Part shown: positions 1 through 6,565 of the stretch, piece after piece
Layout of the letters: each line of letters starts with the position of its first letter
How positions within the stretch are numbered: position 1 is the stretch's first letter
Source of the DNA: Clostridiaceae bacterium
GTDB taxonomy: Bacteria > Bacillota > Clostridia > Oscillospirales > Acutalibacteraceae
Assembly: GCA_904502175.1 (NCBI GenBank)
Contig: CAJGDU010000040.1
Location: 1-8,560, forward strand
DNA: 8,560 bases
Direction: 5' to 3'
Made by a program: the position numbers and the translations under genes
The notes under the pieces: generated by a model
Databases searched by the model: none
What the model saw: only the letters and a program-made list of their open reading frames with translations
Told to the model about the DNA's origin: nothing

Positions 1-381
1 CATTTCCCGCTGGTTGCCGTCCAGCGTGACCTTGCCGTAGAAGAGGTATTCCTCTCCCTGCTGCAGCTTGGCGGCCGCGTACTTGTTGTTGAAGATGACG
101 ACCTTCATGGTGGCCGTGGCGTCGTACACCCGGCACTCGAAGACGGTGATGCCGCTGCGGGCACGGAACCGGGAGGGCGCCGAGCGGACCGTGGCACGGA
201 CACAGACTTTCTCTTCGGAAAGTTCCGCGCCGAAGATGGGGACCGGCGAAGACCAGTCCTGGTACGTCCGCGGATAGAAATGCAGCAGGTCGTAGATGGT
301 GTGGACGTCGAGGCGTTCGAACTGTTCGACACGCTTCGGCCCGACGCCTTTGAGCTGGCTGACATTGTATTCCATGAACAT
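1..381 (-). CDS. recG: ATP-dependent DNA helicase RecG, N-terminal part (partial)
   Basis: This is the first 127 codons of RecG; the gene runs off the left edge. RecG remodels stalled replication forks and branch-migrates Holliday junctions in the cytoplasm. The visible protein begins MFMEYNVSQLKGVGPKR. The helix-hairpin-helix-like LKGVGPKR stretch (residues 10-17), followed by the DLLHFYPRTYQD motif (31-42), is the typical RecG start. From about residue 55 the strand-rich stretch is the beginning of the OB-fold wedge domain that contacts the DNA branch. The helicase motor lies outside the window. The ATG at 381 is preferred over the in-frame ATG at 375 because AAAGGAGG ends 7 bases upstream of it, against 13 for the other. 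The gene has its own extended -10 promoter just after the yloV terminator. In Bacillus subtilis recG also lies downstream of yloV (known gene order). Identification is confident from these motifs. Confidence 0.93.
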   Translation of the reverse strand, partial: MFMEYNVSQLKGVGPKRVEQFERLDVHTIYDLLHFYPRTYQDWSSPVPIFGAELSEEKVCVRATVRSAPSRFRARSGITVFECRVYDATATMKVVIFNNKYAAAKLQQGEEYLFYGKVTLDGNQREM

Positions 382-385
382 GAGG

Positions 386-396
386 CTCCCTCCTTT
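386..396 (-). promoter_or_regulatory. recG ribosome binding site
   Basis: The minus strand reads AAAGGAGGGAG. The AAAGGAGG core (389-396) leaves 7 bases before the ATG at 381 and decides between the two in-frame ATG codons at 381 and 375. Confidence 0.8.
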
Positions 397-404
397 CTTC
401 CTGT

Positions 405-415
405 ATTATAGCATA
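405..415 (-). promoter_or_regulatory. Extended -10 promoter of recG
   Basis: The minus strand reads TATGCTATAAT: a perfect TATAAT (405-410) preceded by the TATG extended -10 element typical of Gram-positive promoters. No recognisable -35 hexamer lies 17 bases upstream, because that position falls inside the terminator stem. The expected start is near 398, giving a leader of about 17 bases that contains only the ribosome binding site. The element directly abuts the T-run of the yloV terminator. The call comes from sequence only. Confidence 0.7.
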
Positions 416-440
416 AAAGGCCCCGCCGGTTGCGGGGCCC
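415..440 (-). terminator. Intrinsic terminator after yloV
   Basis: An 8-bp perfect GC-rich stem (419-426 paired with 432-439, GGCCCCGC/GCGGGGCC on the plus strand) has a 5-base loop and is followed on the minus strand by TTTT. It begins 7 bases beyond the yloV stop. The T-run is short and merges into the recG -10 element, so termination may be incomplete. In the plus direction the stem is not followed by a T-run. Confidence 0.75.
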
Positions 441-446
441 TTCGTC

Positions 447-2198
447 TTATTCGACCGAAATGATGTAGCTGTACACCGGCTGGCCTCCGGGGATGACCGC
501 GGTCTCCACGTCCTTGAACTTGTCGCGGATCATGGTCTCCAGCTCGGTCGCCTCCTCTTCCGTGGCGCCTTCGCCGAAGAAGATGGTGACCATACTGGTC
601 TTGCGGTTGCAGAGGTGACGGGTGATCTTATAGGCGGCCGTGAGCGCGCTGTCCTCCACGACCGTGATGGCGCCGTTCTCCATGCCGAGCATCTGTCCCT
701 CTTTGATCTTCATGCCGTCGATGACGCTGTCCCGGGCCGCAAAGGTGACCTGGGCGGTGTCGACGGTGTCAAGGGAACGGCTCATCTCCAGGTGGTTTTC
801 CTCCACCGGGAGGTCCGGGTTGTAGTGGATGAGCGCGGTGACGCCCTGCGGGATAGTGCGGGTGGGAAGGACGATGACCTTCCGGGTGGACAGGGAGATG
901 ACCTGCTCCGCCGCCATGATGATGTTCTTGTTGTTCGGCAGCACGAAGACCGTGGAGGCGGGAACGGACTCCACCGCGTTCAGAATGTCTTCTGTGCTGG
1001 GGTTCATGGTCTGTCCGCCGGACACGACCACGTCGACGCCGATGTCCCGGAACAGAGCCGCGATGCCGTCGCCGGCGGCGACAGAGACAAAGCCGACGTC
1101 CTTGGTGATGTCCACAGAGGCCGGTGCGCTCTCTTCGGTGTCAGAAACAGCTTCCAGCCGCTTCGGTTCGGTATGATACTGATGCAGATCGGTCTTCTGG
1201 ACAAGGTCGTCCTGTTCGGGGCGATCCATGTTCCGGATGGTGACCTTTCCGATGACACCGTATTTCAGGGCCTGGTTCATGGCCCGGCCCGGGTCGTTCG
1301 TATGGACGTGGACCTGGATGAGGTCGGAGTCCACTTTTGCCGTCAGCTGATCGCCGATGGATTCGAGATAGGCCTGCAGGGCCGTCGGGTCCTTGGTGCA
1401 GGAGTGGTCCCGCAGGACCAGCAGTTCCACACAGTAGATGTATTCGAGCGTGCCGGAGGTGAGCGGGACAGCAGCGGCGGCCGCGGGCGCTTCTGCGGAA
1501 GGCTCCTCTTTCGAAGCCTCTTCCCGGCGGACGACATTCTCCTGTTCCCGGGGCTCCGTGTCAGAGGTGTCGGGGATGATGACGCCATCCCGGAATACGG
1601 ACTGCATGCCCTCGAAGACCAGCAGCAGGCCCTGGCCGCCGGCGTCCACGACGCCCGCTTTTTTCAGGACCGGCAGAAGTTCCGGCGTCTGGGCCAGCGC
1701 ATCTCTGGCGCCTTCCAGGACGTGCTCGAACACTTCCTCAAAGGGCGCGTCCTTGTGCTCCGTTCCGAACTGGGCGCCGGCCTGCGTGGCGAGGCGGACG
1801 ACCGTCAGGATGGTGCCCTCCGTCGGCGTCATGACCGCTTTATAGGCAGACTCCACGCCGTAGGACAGGGCAAGGATCATTTCGCGGGGGCCGACCTCGG
1901 TCAGGCCTTTGAGGCCCTTGGCGATGCCCCGGAAGATGAGGGACAGGATGACGCCGGAGTTGCCGCGGGCACCCCGCAGCATGGCGGAAGAGGTGGTCTT
2001 CGCGACCTTTTCGACGGTCACGTCGTCCGGCAGCCGTTCCAGCTCCTTGCACGCGGAGAGGATGGTCATGGACATATTGGTTCCCGTATCGCCGTCCGGG
2101 ACCGGGAACACGTTCAGCGCGTTGACCGCGTCGCGCTGGTTCGTTATGTTATGGGACGCCGATATCATCGCGTCCCGGAAAACTGCTCCAGAAATCAA
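447..2198 (-). CDS. fakA: DAK2-domain fatty acid kinase family protein (FakA/YloV)
   Basis: 583 aa. FakA phosphorylates fatty acids held by FakB carrier proteins, feeding acyl-phosphate to phospholipid synthesis; no FakB gene is visible here. An N-terminal DhaL-like kinase domain (about 1-205) carries NVFPVPDGDTGTNM (29-42). Its D35 and D37 are the expected Mg-ATP ligands. The phosphate-binding loop region is RGARGNSG (75-82). An Ala/Glu-rich linker (about 217-246) leads to a middle domain with C256 and the VHVHT motif (H297, H299), matching the Cys/His/His zinc site known in the Staphylococcus enzyme. A DegV-like C-terminal domain (about 365-583) includes GGQTMNPSTEDI (394-405). The start is a TTG at 2198: an in-frame TAA lies two codons upstream, and AAGAGGAG precedes it with 10 bases spacing. 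An ATG at 2168 would remove conserved N-terminal residues. It follows yloU by 16 bases, so translational coupling is likely. Family assignment is sure; fatty acid specificity is inferred. Confidence 0.93.
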   Translation of the reverse strand: MISGAVFRDAMISASHNITNQRDAVNALNVFPVPDGDTGTNMSMTILSACKELERLPDDVTVEKVAKTTSSAMLRGARGNSGVILSLIFRGIAKGLKGLTEVGPREMILALSYGVESAYKAVMTPTEGTILTVVRLATQAGAQFGTEHKDAPFEEVFEHVLEGARDALAQTPELLPVLKKAGVVDAGGQGLLLVFEGMQSVFRDGVIIPDTSDTEPREQENVVRREEASKEEPSAEAPAAAAAVPLTSGTLEYIYCVELLVLRDHSCTKDPTALQAYLESIGDQLTAKVDSDLIQVHVHTNDPGRAMNQALKYGVIGKVTIRNMDRPEQDDLVQKTDLHQYHTEPKRLEAVSDTEESAPASVDITKDVGFVSVAAGDGIAALFRDIGVDVVVSGGQTMNPSTEDILNAVESVPASTVFVLPNNKNIIMAAEQVISLSTRKVIVLPTRTIPQGVTALIHYNPDLPVEENHLEMSRSLDTVDTAQVTFAARDSVIDGMKIKEGQMLGMENGAITVVEDSALTAAYKITRHLCNRKTSMVTIFFGEGATEEEATELETMIRDKFKDVETAVIPGGQPVYSYIISVE

Positions 2199-2208
2199 AG
2201 CTTACGCA

Positions 2209-2216
2209 CTCCTCTT
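2209..2216 (-). promoter_or_regulatory. fakA/yloV ribosome binding site overlapping the yloU stop
   Basis: The minus strand reads AAGAGGAG, and its first two bases are the last two of the yloU TAA stop codon (2215-2217). It lies 10 bases before the TTG start at 2198. The overlap suggests that ribosomes finishing yloU help initiate yloV. Confidence 0.65.
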
Positions 2217-2568
2217 ACGAAATCATGTCATCGACGAAGACGTCGACTTTCTTGACATTCATGCCGGTCACTTCTTCGATGGTGTACCGGACTTTTTCCA
2301 CGATGTTCCGAACTACGGTGGAGATGTTGAGTCCGTAAGTTACGACGATGTGGAGCTCGATGACAAGTCCGTCGGGTTCGCGGGTCACAGAAACGCCCTG
2401 ATCGAGGTACTGGGTCTTGCGGGCAAAGAAGGAACGGACGCCCTGGAACGTGTTCCGGTTCGCCATGCCGACGACGCCGAAGCAGGTGGGGACGATGCTG
2501 CCGAGCAGCTCGGAGAAATATTCTTCTTTGATCTCGATCGTGCCCAACGGGTTTTCAAATTTGACCAT
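2215..2568 (-). CDS. yloU: Asp23/Gls24 family envelope stress protein (YloU-like)
   Basis: 117 aa, normal length for the family. It starts MVKFENPLGTIEIKEEYFSELLG. The I-EI-E-Y/F opening and the central beta-strand stretch DGLVIELHIVVTYGLNISTVV (about residues 66-86) followed by an amphipathic helix (IVEKVRYTIEEVTG) are typical of Asp23/Gls24 (DUF322) proteins. Members are small, often abundant proteins; Asp23 of Staphylococcus is membrane-associated and linked to cell wall stress. The biochemical role is not established for the family. There is no signal peptide or membrane segment. The ATG at 2568 is preceded by the interrupted AAAGGCAGG, with 7 bases after the last AGG. The gene is first in a two-gene unit with fakA/yloV, an arrangement conserved in Bacillota. 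A good promoter lies about 30 bases upstream. Confidence 0.92.
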   Translation of the reverse strand: MVKFENPLGTIEIKEEYFSELLGSIVPTCFGVVGMANRNTFQGVRSFFARKTQYLDQGVSVTREPDGLVIELHIVVTYGLNISTVVRNIVEKVRYTIEEVTGMNVKKVDVFVDDMIS

Positions 2569-2598
2569 TGCGGTACCTGCCTTTCGAGAATTCAGTGT

Positions 2599-2627
2599 AT
2601 TTTAGCACACAGAGGTGGATATTTCAA
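2599..2627 (-). promoter_or_regulatory. Promoter of the yloU-yloV unit
   Basis: On the minus strand, TTGAAA (2622-2627) and TAAAAT (2599-2604) are separated by exactly 17 bases. The -10 is preceded by TGTGC, an extended -10 element. Each hexamer departs from consensus by one base. The predicted start is near 2592, giving a leader of about 24 bases. No terminator separates this promoter from the lipoprotein gene upstream, so read-through from the rny unit could also reach yloU. Confidence 0.8.
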
Positions 2628-2646
2628 TTTTTCGGACAATTTTTTC

Positions 2647-4110
2647 TCAGGACATTTTCCAGTCCGTGACGTTGCCGTAGGGGTCGCCCGGAATGGAGAC
2701 GATGTCCTCTTTCATGTTCCGGGAATAGGCCAGCATGCCGGTCCTGAAACCGATGGTCAGGAAGGGCATCTGCTTATAGAAAGCCTTGACGAATGCATCG
2801 CACCCGGAGGCACCGCTGAGGACGGCGTCCCAGGAACCCGAAAGCTGGCTGTCGCCCAGCACGACGGAGATGTCCATGTCGTTCGTCAGGCGCATTTCGC
2901 CGACATACAGGTCATACAGTCCGCTGGAGACGGCGCTGCGGTACACGGCGGCGTCCAACGCTTCGATCTCGCAGGCGACGCCGGCCGATTTCAGCTCTTT
3001 GGCGACTTCGGTGGCGATCTGCTCCTTGAAGGCATTGCCCGCCAGCGTGACGAGCTTCAGCGGCTGCTCCGCCAGCCGTTCCCCGAGCAGGGTGCGGGCT
3101 TTGGAGCGGTCCATGGGCTGCTCTTTTTTCAGGTCCTTCGCCCCGTACCAGTCGGGGTTCAGCGGGATATCGGTCGAGACGGCATAACCGCTCATGCCGG
3201 AGCTGATGAGGGTCTTGCGGTCCAGGACGGCGTTCAGCGCCTGCCGGACACTGGCGTCGGCCAGGGCACCGTTCTCCTTGATGCCGATGTAGACCAGGTT
3301 GTTCAGCGGGAACTGGGTGACCGAAGCCGTGACACGGTTCAGTACGCCCTCGGACAGGTCGTCCACCGCCGCGTTGACGCTCTCGATGTTGAGGCTGTTG
3401 AACAGGGTCTCCTGGTCCGGGATGTTCAGAAGGTAGATCTTCTCCGCGCGGAAACGCTCGGACTTGTACTGGTCGCTTTTCTCCAGGACGCCGCCGGTGT
3501 CGGAATGCTTGTAGACGAAGCGTCCGGAACCCACCGGGACACTGTCTTTCTTGTCCGCGGTGCCGGCCTTGACGACCGGGAAGGTCAGGTCGGAGGCGAT
3601 GTACTGGTTCGGTTTCGACAGCGTGAAGCTGATGGTGGTCGTGCCGCCGGCCACGGCGCTGTCGATATTTCTCAGAAGAGTCCCGTAGTAGAGGGAGTTC
3701 TTCGCAAGGTCGAAGGAATATTTGACGTCGTCGGCTGAGATGGCAGAGCCATCGCTGAACCGGCGCTCCGAACTCATGGTCAGCATGAGGGTCCTGCCGT
3801 TGACGACAGAACTCTCCACCAGTGCCGGGGTGGCCTCGTAGGAGGCATCGATGCGATACAGGCCGTCATAGATGAGCGGCATGATGGCCTCGTTCATGAG
3901 GCTGGTGGCGCTGAAGGGATTGACCCCCTCTTCCCTGGAATAGGGCAGGATGAGGTCGGTGTCCGCGGAGATGCCGGCCGGTTTTCGGTCGTCATTTTTG
4001 ACGGGACCGGCAGGGTCTCCCTTTTTCTGACAGGCGGAAAGAAGGCAGACCAGGCACAGGACCATTGCGAGGGCGGTCAGCCGCCGGAAGAGTGTTTTTC
4101 CCCGTTCCAT
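2647..4110 (-). CDS. Orphan ABC-type substrate-binding lipoprotein, SBP_bac_5 family
   Basis: 487 aa. The family (OppA/DppA/NikA type) captures peptides, metals or opines outside the membrane for an ABC importer. A lipoprotein signal is clear: KTLFRRLTALAMVLCLVCLLSAC with lipobox LSAC, lipidated cysteine at residue 27. Family features follow: the N-lobe stretch NPFSATSLMNEAIMPLIYDGLY (64-85), SDGSAISADDVKYSFD (119-134), VGSGRFVY (193-200) and VRQALNAVLDRKTLI (288-302). The C-terminal lobe is compact: only about 22 residues separate D427 from P449, where relatives usually have about 33. The ATG at 4110 is chosen because AAAGGAG lies 9 bases upstream; an in-frame ATG at 4164 would overlap ymdB and add 18 residues before the signal peptide. 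It starts 20 bases after ymdB, with no permease or ATPase genes nearby. The ligand cannot be predicted. Confidence 0.88.
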   Translation of the reverse strand: MERGKTLFRRLTALAMVLCLVCLLSACQKKGDPAGPVKNDDRKPAGISADTDLILPYSREEGVNPFSATSLMNEAIMPLIYDGLYRIDASYEATPALVESSVVNGRTLMLTMSSERRFSDGSAISADDVKYSFDLAKNSLYYGTLLRNIDSAVAGGTTTISFTLSKPNQYIASDLTFPVVKAGTADKKDSVPVGSGRFVYKHSDTGGVLEKSDQYKSERFRAEKIYLLNIPDQETLFNSLNIESVNAAVDDLSEGVLNRVTASVTQFPLNNLVYIGIKENGALADASVRQALNAVLDRKTLISSGMSGYAVSTDIPLNPDWYGAKDLKKEQPMDRSKARTLLGERLAEQPLKLVTLAGNAFKEQIATEVAKELKSAGVACEIEALDAAVYRSAVSSGLYDLYVGEMRLTNDMDISVVLGDSQLSGSWDAVLSGASGCDAFVKAFYKQMPFLTIGFRTGMLAYSRNMKEDIVSIPGDPYGNVTDWKMS

Positions 4111-4119
4111 GCTGTTGTT

Positions 4120-4126
4120 CTCCTTT
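4120..4126 (-). promoter_or_regulatory. Ribosome binding site of the SBP lipoprotein
   Basis: The minus strand reads AAAGGAG, 9 bases before the ATG at 4110. It lies in the 20-base gap after the ymdB stop and settles the start at 4110 rather than the in-frame ATG at 4164. Confidence 0.75.
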
Positions 4127-4130
4127 CCTG

Positions 4131-4904
4131 TTATCGGATGCAGATGCGTTCCGTCCGAAGGCATCTGCCGGTCTTTTCATCGATGTCGAAAATGCAGCCG
4201 CAGAGCATGGGTTCGCCTTCCGCGAAGTCGAACCGCTCGGGCATGCGGGTGCGGAACTTCCGGATGATGATGTCCGGTTCCACGCCGAGGACCGACTGCT
4301 CGGTCCCGGTCATGCCGAGGTCCGTGATATATCCGGTCCCCTGCGGCAGGACCTGTTCGTCGGCGGTCTGGACATGGGTATGGGTCCCGAAGACCGCGGA
4401 CGCTCTGCCGTCGAGATAGAACCCGAAGGCGCGTTTTTCGGAGGTGGCCTCCGCGTGGAGGTCCACAAGGATGATCCTGCAGTCGGAGAGTTTCTCCATC
4501 AGCCGGTCGATGACGAGGAACGGGCTCTCCAGCGGGTCCATGAAGGTGGTGCCGAGCAGGTTGATGACACCGACCCGGACTCTCCCCTTGTCGACGATGC
4601 AGTACCCTTTTCCGGGGTCGCTGTCGGGAAGGTTGGCGGGACGCAGGACAAAGCCGTTGTCGTCGAGGTAGTCGTACAGTTCTTTGCGGCGGAACACATG
4701 GTTGCCGGTCGTGATGACGTCGGCGCCGCTGACGAACAGTTCCTCACAGACTTCCGGCGTGAGCCCGTTGCTCTGTGCGGCGTTCTCGCCGTTGATGACG
4801 CAGAAGTCTATGCCCTCGGTCCGGCGGAACGCCGGGAGGACGGAACGGATGAAGGCAACGCCGGTCTTCCCGACGACATCGCCGATGGCAAATACTCTCA
4901 TCAT
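4131..4904 (-). CDS. ymdB: YmdB-type metallophosphoesterase (TIGR00282 family)
   Basis: 257 aa. The Bacillus YmdB is a cytoplasmic di-metal phosphodiesterase acting on cyclic nucleotides, needed there for biofilm gene expression. It is unrelated to E. coli YmdB. All expected metal ligands are present: D9 in IGDVVG, E40 and N41 in INGENAA, N68 and H69 in TGNHVF, H150 in DLHAEATSEK, and H175 and H177 in GTHTHVQTAD. Length is normal for the family. The start is uncertain between the adjacent ATG codons at 4904 and 4901. Neither has a good ribosome binding site, only GGG 9 bases before 4904. A GTG at 4937 would add 11 non-conserved residues and lies inside the upstream hairpin. It follows rny, as in B. 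subtilis, after a gap of about 68 bases holding that hairpin, and precedes the lipoprotein gene by 20 bases. Confidence 0.92.
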   Translation of the reverse strand: MMRVFAIGDVVGKTGVAFIRSVLPAFRRTEGIDFCVINGENAAQSNGLTPEVCEELFVSGADVITTGNHVFRRKELYDYLDDNGFVLRPANLPDSDPGKGYCIVDKGRVRVGVINLLGTTFMDPLESPFLVIDRLMEKLSDCRIILVDLHAEATSEKRAFGFYLDGRASAVFGTHTHVQTADEQVLPQGTGYITDLGMTGTEQSVLGVEPDIIIRKFRTRMPERFDFAEGEPMLCGCIFDIDEKTGRCLRTERICIR

Positions 4905-4917
4905 AATACAAAACCCG

Positions 4918-4961
4918 AAAAGAACAGGGCCTTTCACGGTACCCCCGAAAAAGACCCTGCT
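4918..4961 (-). terminator. Long hairpin between rny and ymdB, probable leaky terminator
   Basis: In minus-strand RNA, 4945-4959 pairs with 4925-4939 over 15 positions with one U-U mismatch and two G-U pairs, closing on a 5-base loop (4940-4944). Two more pairs (A-U, G-U) can extend the base. It is followed by UUCUUUU, a short imperfect U-run. The plus-strand RNA would have three mismatches in place of the G-U pairs and the U-U position, so the structure favours the transcribed strand. It begins about 12 bases after the rny stop. Read-through seems needed because no separate ymdB promoter is evident. An RNA processing or stability role is an alternative. Confidence 0.65.
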
Positions 4962-4972
4962 GGTAAGTCTTC

Positions 4973-6523
4973 TTATTTCGCGTAATCCATTACGCGGCTC
5001 TCCCTGACGACATGGATCTTGATCTGTCCGGGATACTCCATTTCATTCTCGATACGCTGCGCGATGTCGTGGGCGATGATGACCATCTGGTCGTCGCTGA
5101 CCTTTTCGGGTTTGACGACGATACGGACTTCGCGGCCCGCCTGGATGGCGAAGGAGTTCTCGACTCCGTCATAGGAGTTGGCGATCTCTTCGAGTTTCTC
5201 CAGACGTTTGATGTAGTTTTCGATGTTCTCGCGCCGGGCGCCGGGACGGGCAGCGGAGATGGCGTCGGCCGCCTGAACGATGAAGGCGACAGTGGTCTTC
5301 GCTTCGATGTCTCCGTGGTGCGCCTTGATGGCGTGGACAACGGCTTCGCTCTCGCGATACTTCTTGGCGGCGTCGGCGCCGAGAGTGACATGGGAACCTT
5401 CGAACTCGTGGTCGAGGGCCTTGCCGATATCGTGGAGGAGTCCGGCACGTCTTGCCTGTTTGACGTCCGCGCCGAGTTCAGAGGCGAGGAGTCCGGCAAT
5501 GTAGCAGACTTCCAGGGAGTGGTCCAGCACGTTCTGGCCGTAGCTGGTGCGATAACGCAGCTTGCCGAGGAGCTTGACCAGTTCCGGATGGAGTCCGGTG
5601 ACACCGGCGTCGAGCACGGCCCGCTCACCGGTCTGTTTGACGGTCTGGTTGACTTCCCGTTTGGCTTTTTCGAAGGTCTCTTCGATGCGGGCCGGATGGA
5701 TGCGGCCGTCCTGGATGAGACGTTCGACGGTCAGGCGGGCAACTTCCCGGCGGACCGGCTCAAAGCAGGAGATGGTGATGGTTTCCGGTGTGTCGTCGAT
5801 GATGAGGTCGACACCGGTGACGGTTTCGATGGCGCGGATGTTCCGGCCTTCACGGCCGATGATGCGGCCTTTCATCTCATCGTTGGGCAGGGAGACGACG
5901 GAGACGGTGGCGTCTGTCGTGCGCTCCGCGGCACAGCGCTGGATGGCGATGGTGACCATTTCCCGGGCGAGTTCGTCGGCCCGGTCCTTGATCTGTTCCT
6001 GTGCTTCCATGATGCGGGTGGCTTTCTCATGGTCCAGCCGTTCATCGACGGCCGCCAGGATCTGGTCCCGCGCCTGGGCTTCGGTGAGTCCGGAGATCTT
6101 TTCCAGGATCTCAAGCTGGCTCTTCTTCAGAGATTCGATCTCGGCTTCCTTTTCTTCCGCGTCCTTGAGTTTCTGGTTCAGGGTCTCTTCCCGTTTCTCC
6201 AGGGCGGCGGTCTTCTTGTCGAGGTTTTCTTCTCTCTGGATATTTCTGCGTTCCTGACGCTGCACCTCGGTGCGGCGCTCCCGCAGCTCGCGTTCCGTTT
6301 CGGTCCGCGTTTTGTGTATTTCGTCTTTTGCTTCTAAAATGGCCTCTTTTTTCTTCTGTTCAGCAGAGGTCAGGGCCTGATTTATGATTCTCGTGGCCTC
6401 CTGGTTGGCGGAGCCGATGGTGGCTTCCGCGACCCGTTTGCGATGCGCCTGTCCGACAAAGAATCCGACGACGATACCGCCGAGGAGAGCAACCACGATC
6501 AAAGCAATAGCTAAAGGGCTCAT
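4973..6523 (-). CDS. rny: Ribonuclease Y
   Basis: 516 aa, the usual length. RNase Y is the membrane-anchored endoribonuclease that initiates mRNA decay in many Gram-positive bacteria. Domains in order: an N-terminal membrane helix (residues 3-24, SPLAIALIVVALLGGIVVGFF); a long charged coiled coil (about 30-200); a KH RNA-binding domain with GRIIGREGRNIRAIE (219-233); and an HD hydrolase domain with H335, the H364-D365 doublet in LLHDIGKALDHE, H402-H403 and D420 in AADAISAARPGARRE. It ends in the conserved VVRESRVMDYAK-type tail. The ATG at 6523 is the only possible start because an in-frame TAG lies two codons upstream. Its ribosome binding site AAGGGGGTG is one base off the ideal but unusually far, about 15 bases. 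A consensus promoter lies upstream, and ymdB follows as in Bacillus. Nothing is missing or broken. Confidence 0.97.
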   Translation of the reverse strand: MSPLAIALIVVALLGGIVVGFFVGQAHRKRVAEATIGSANQEATRIINQALTSAEQKKKEAILEAKDEIHKTRTETERELRERRTEVQRQERRNIQREENLDKKTAALEKREETLNQKLKDAEEKEAEIESLKKSQLEILEKISGLTEAQARDQILAAVDERLDHEKATRIMEAQEQIKDRADELAREMVTIAIQRCAAERTTDATVSVVSLPNDEMKGRIIGREGRNIRAIETVTGVDLIIDDTPETITISCFEPVRREVARLTVERLIQDGRIHPARIEETFEKAKREVNQTVKQTGERAVLDAGVTGLHPELVKLLGKLRYRTSYGQNVLDHSLEVCYIAGLLASELGADVKQARRAGLLHDIGKALDHEFEGSHVTLGADAAKKYRESEAVVHAIKAHHGDIEAKTTVAFIVQAADAISAARPGARRENIENYIKRLEKLEEIANSYDGVENSFAIQAGREVRIVVKPEKVSDDQMVIIAHDIAQRIENEMEYPGQIKIHVVRESRVMDYAK

Positions 6524-6536
6524 AGACTAGAAAATA

Positions 6537-6547
6537 CACCCCCTTCT
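6537..6547 (-). promoter_or_regulatory. rny ribosome binding site with long spacing
   Basis: The minus strand reads AGAAGGGGGTG, one mismatch from the AAGGAGGTG complement of 16S rRNA. About 15 bases separate the G-run from the ATG at 6523, where 7-9 is usual. No other in-frame start exists. Confidence 0.6.
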
Positions 6548-6565
6548 ATAAAATTTCACCAATAT

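Noticed and set aside
105..365. Minus-strand 86-codon open frame near the left edge
   Set aside because: It lies in a different frame from recG, which is clearly coding here. The Ser/Pro/Arg-rich translation is a frame shadow.
615..2255. Long plus-strand open frame (546 codons) opposite fakA/yloV
   Set aside because: It is antisense to a clear conserved gene. The translation is rich in Asp, Gly, Val and Arg with no domain-like pattern, as expected from the complement of GC-rich codons.
2628..2675. Possible terminator after the lipoprotein gene
   Set aside because: Only a 4-bp GGAC/GTCC pairing with an 8-base loop is found near the stop, and no T-run follows on the minus strand. The A-rich tract is on the wrong strand for termination.
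1909..3738. Plus-strand open frame of 609 codons crossing yloV, yloU and the lipoprotein gene
   Set aside because: It spans three real minus-strand genes and their promoter, shows no recognisable motif and has low-complexity composition. The length is a by-product of high GC.
4111..4164. ATG at 4164 as the start of the lipoprotein
   Set aside because: It would overlap the end of ymdB, put 18 polar residues before the signal peptide and include the good ribosome binding site inside the coding region.
5012..6337. Plus-strand open frame of 441 codons opposite rny
   Set aside because: It is the antisense of RNase Y. Its Phe/Asp/Gly-rich repeats mirror the charged coiled coil of the real protein.
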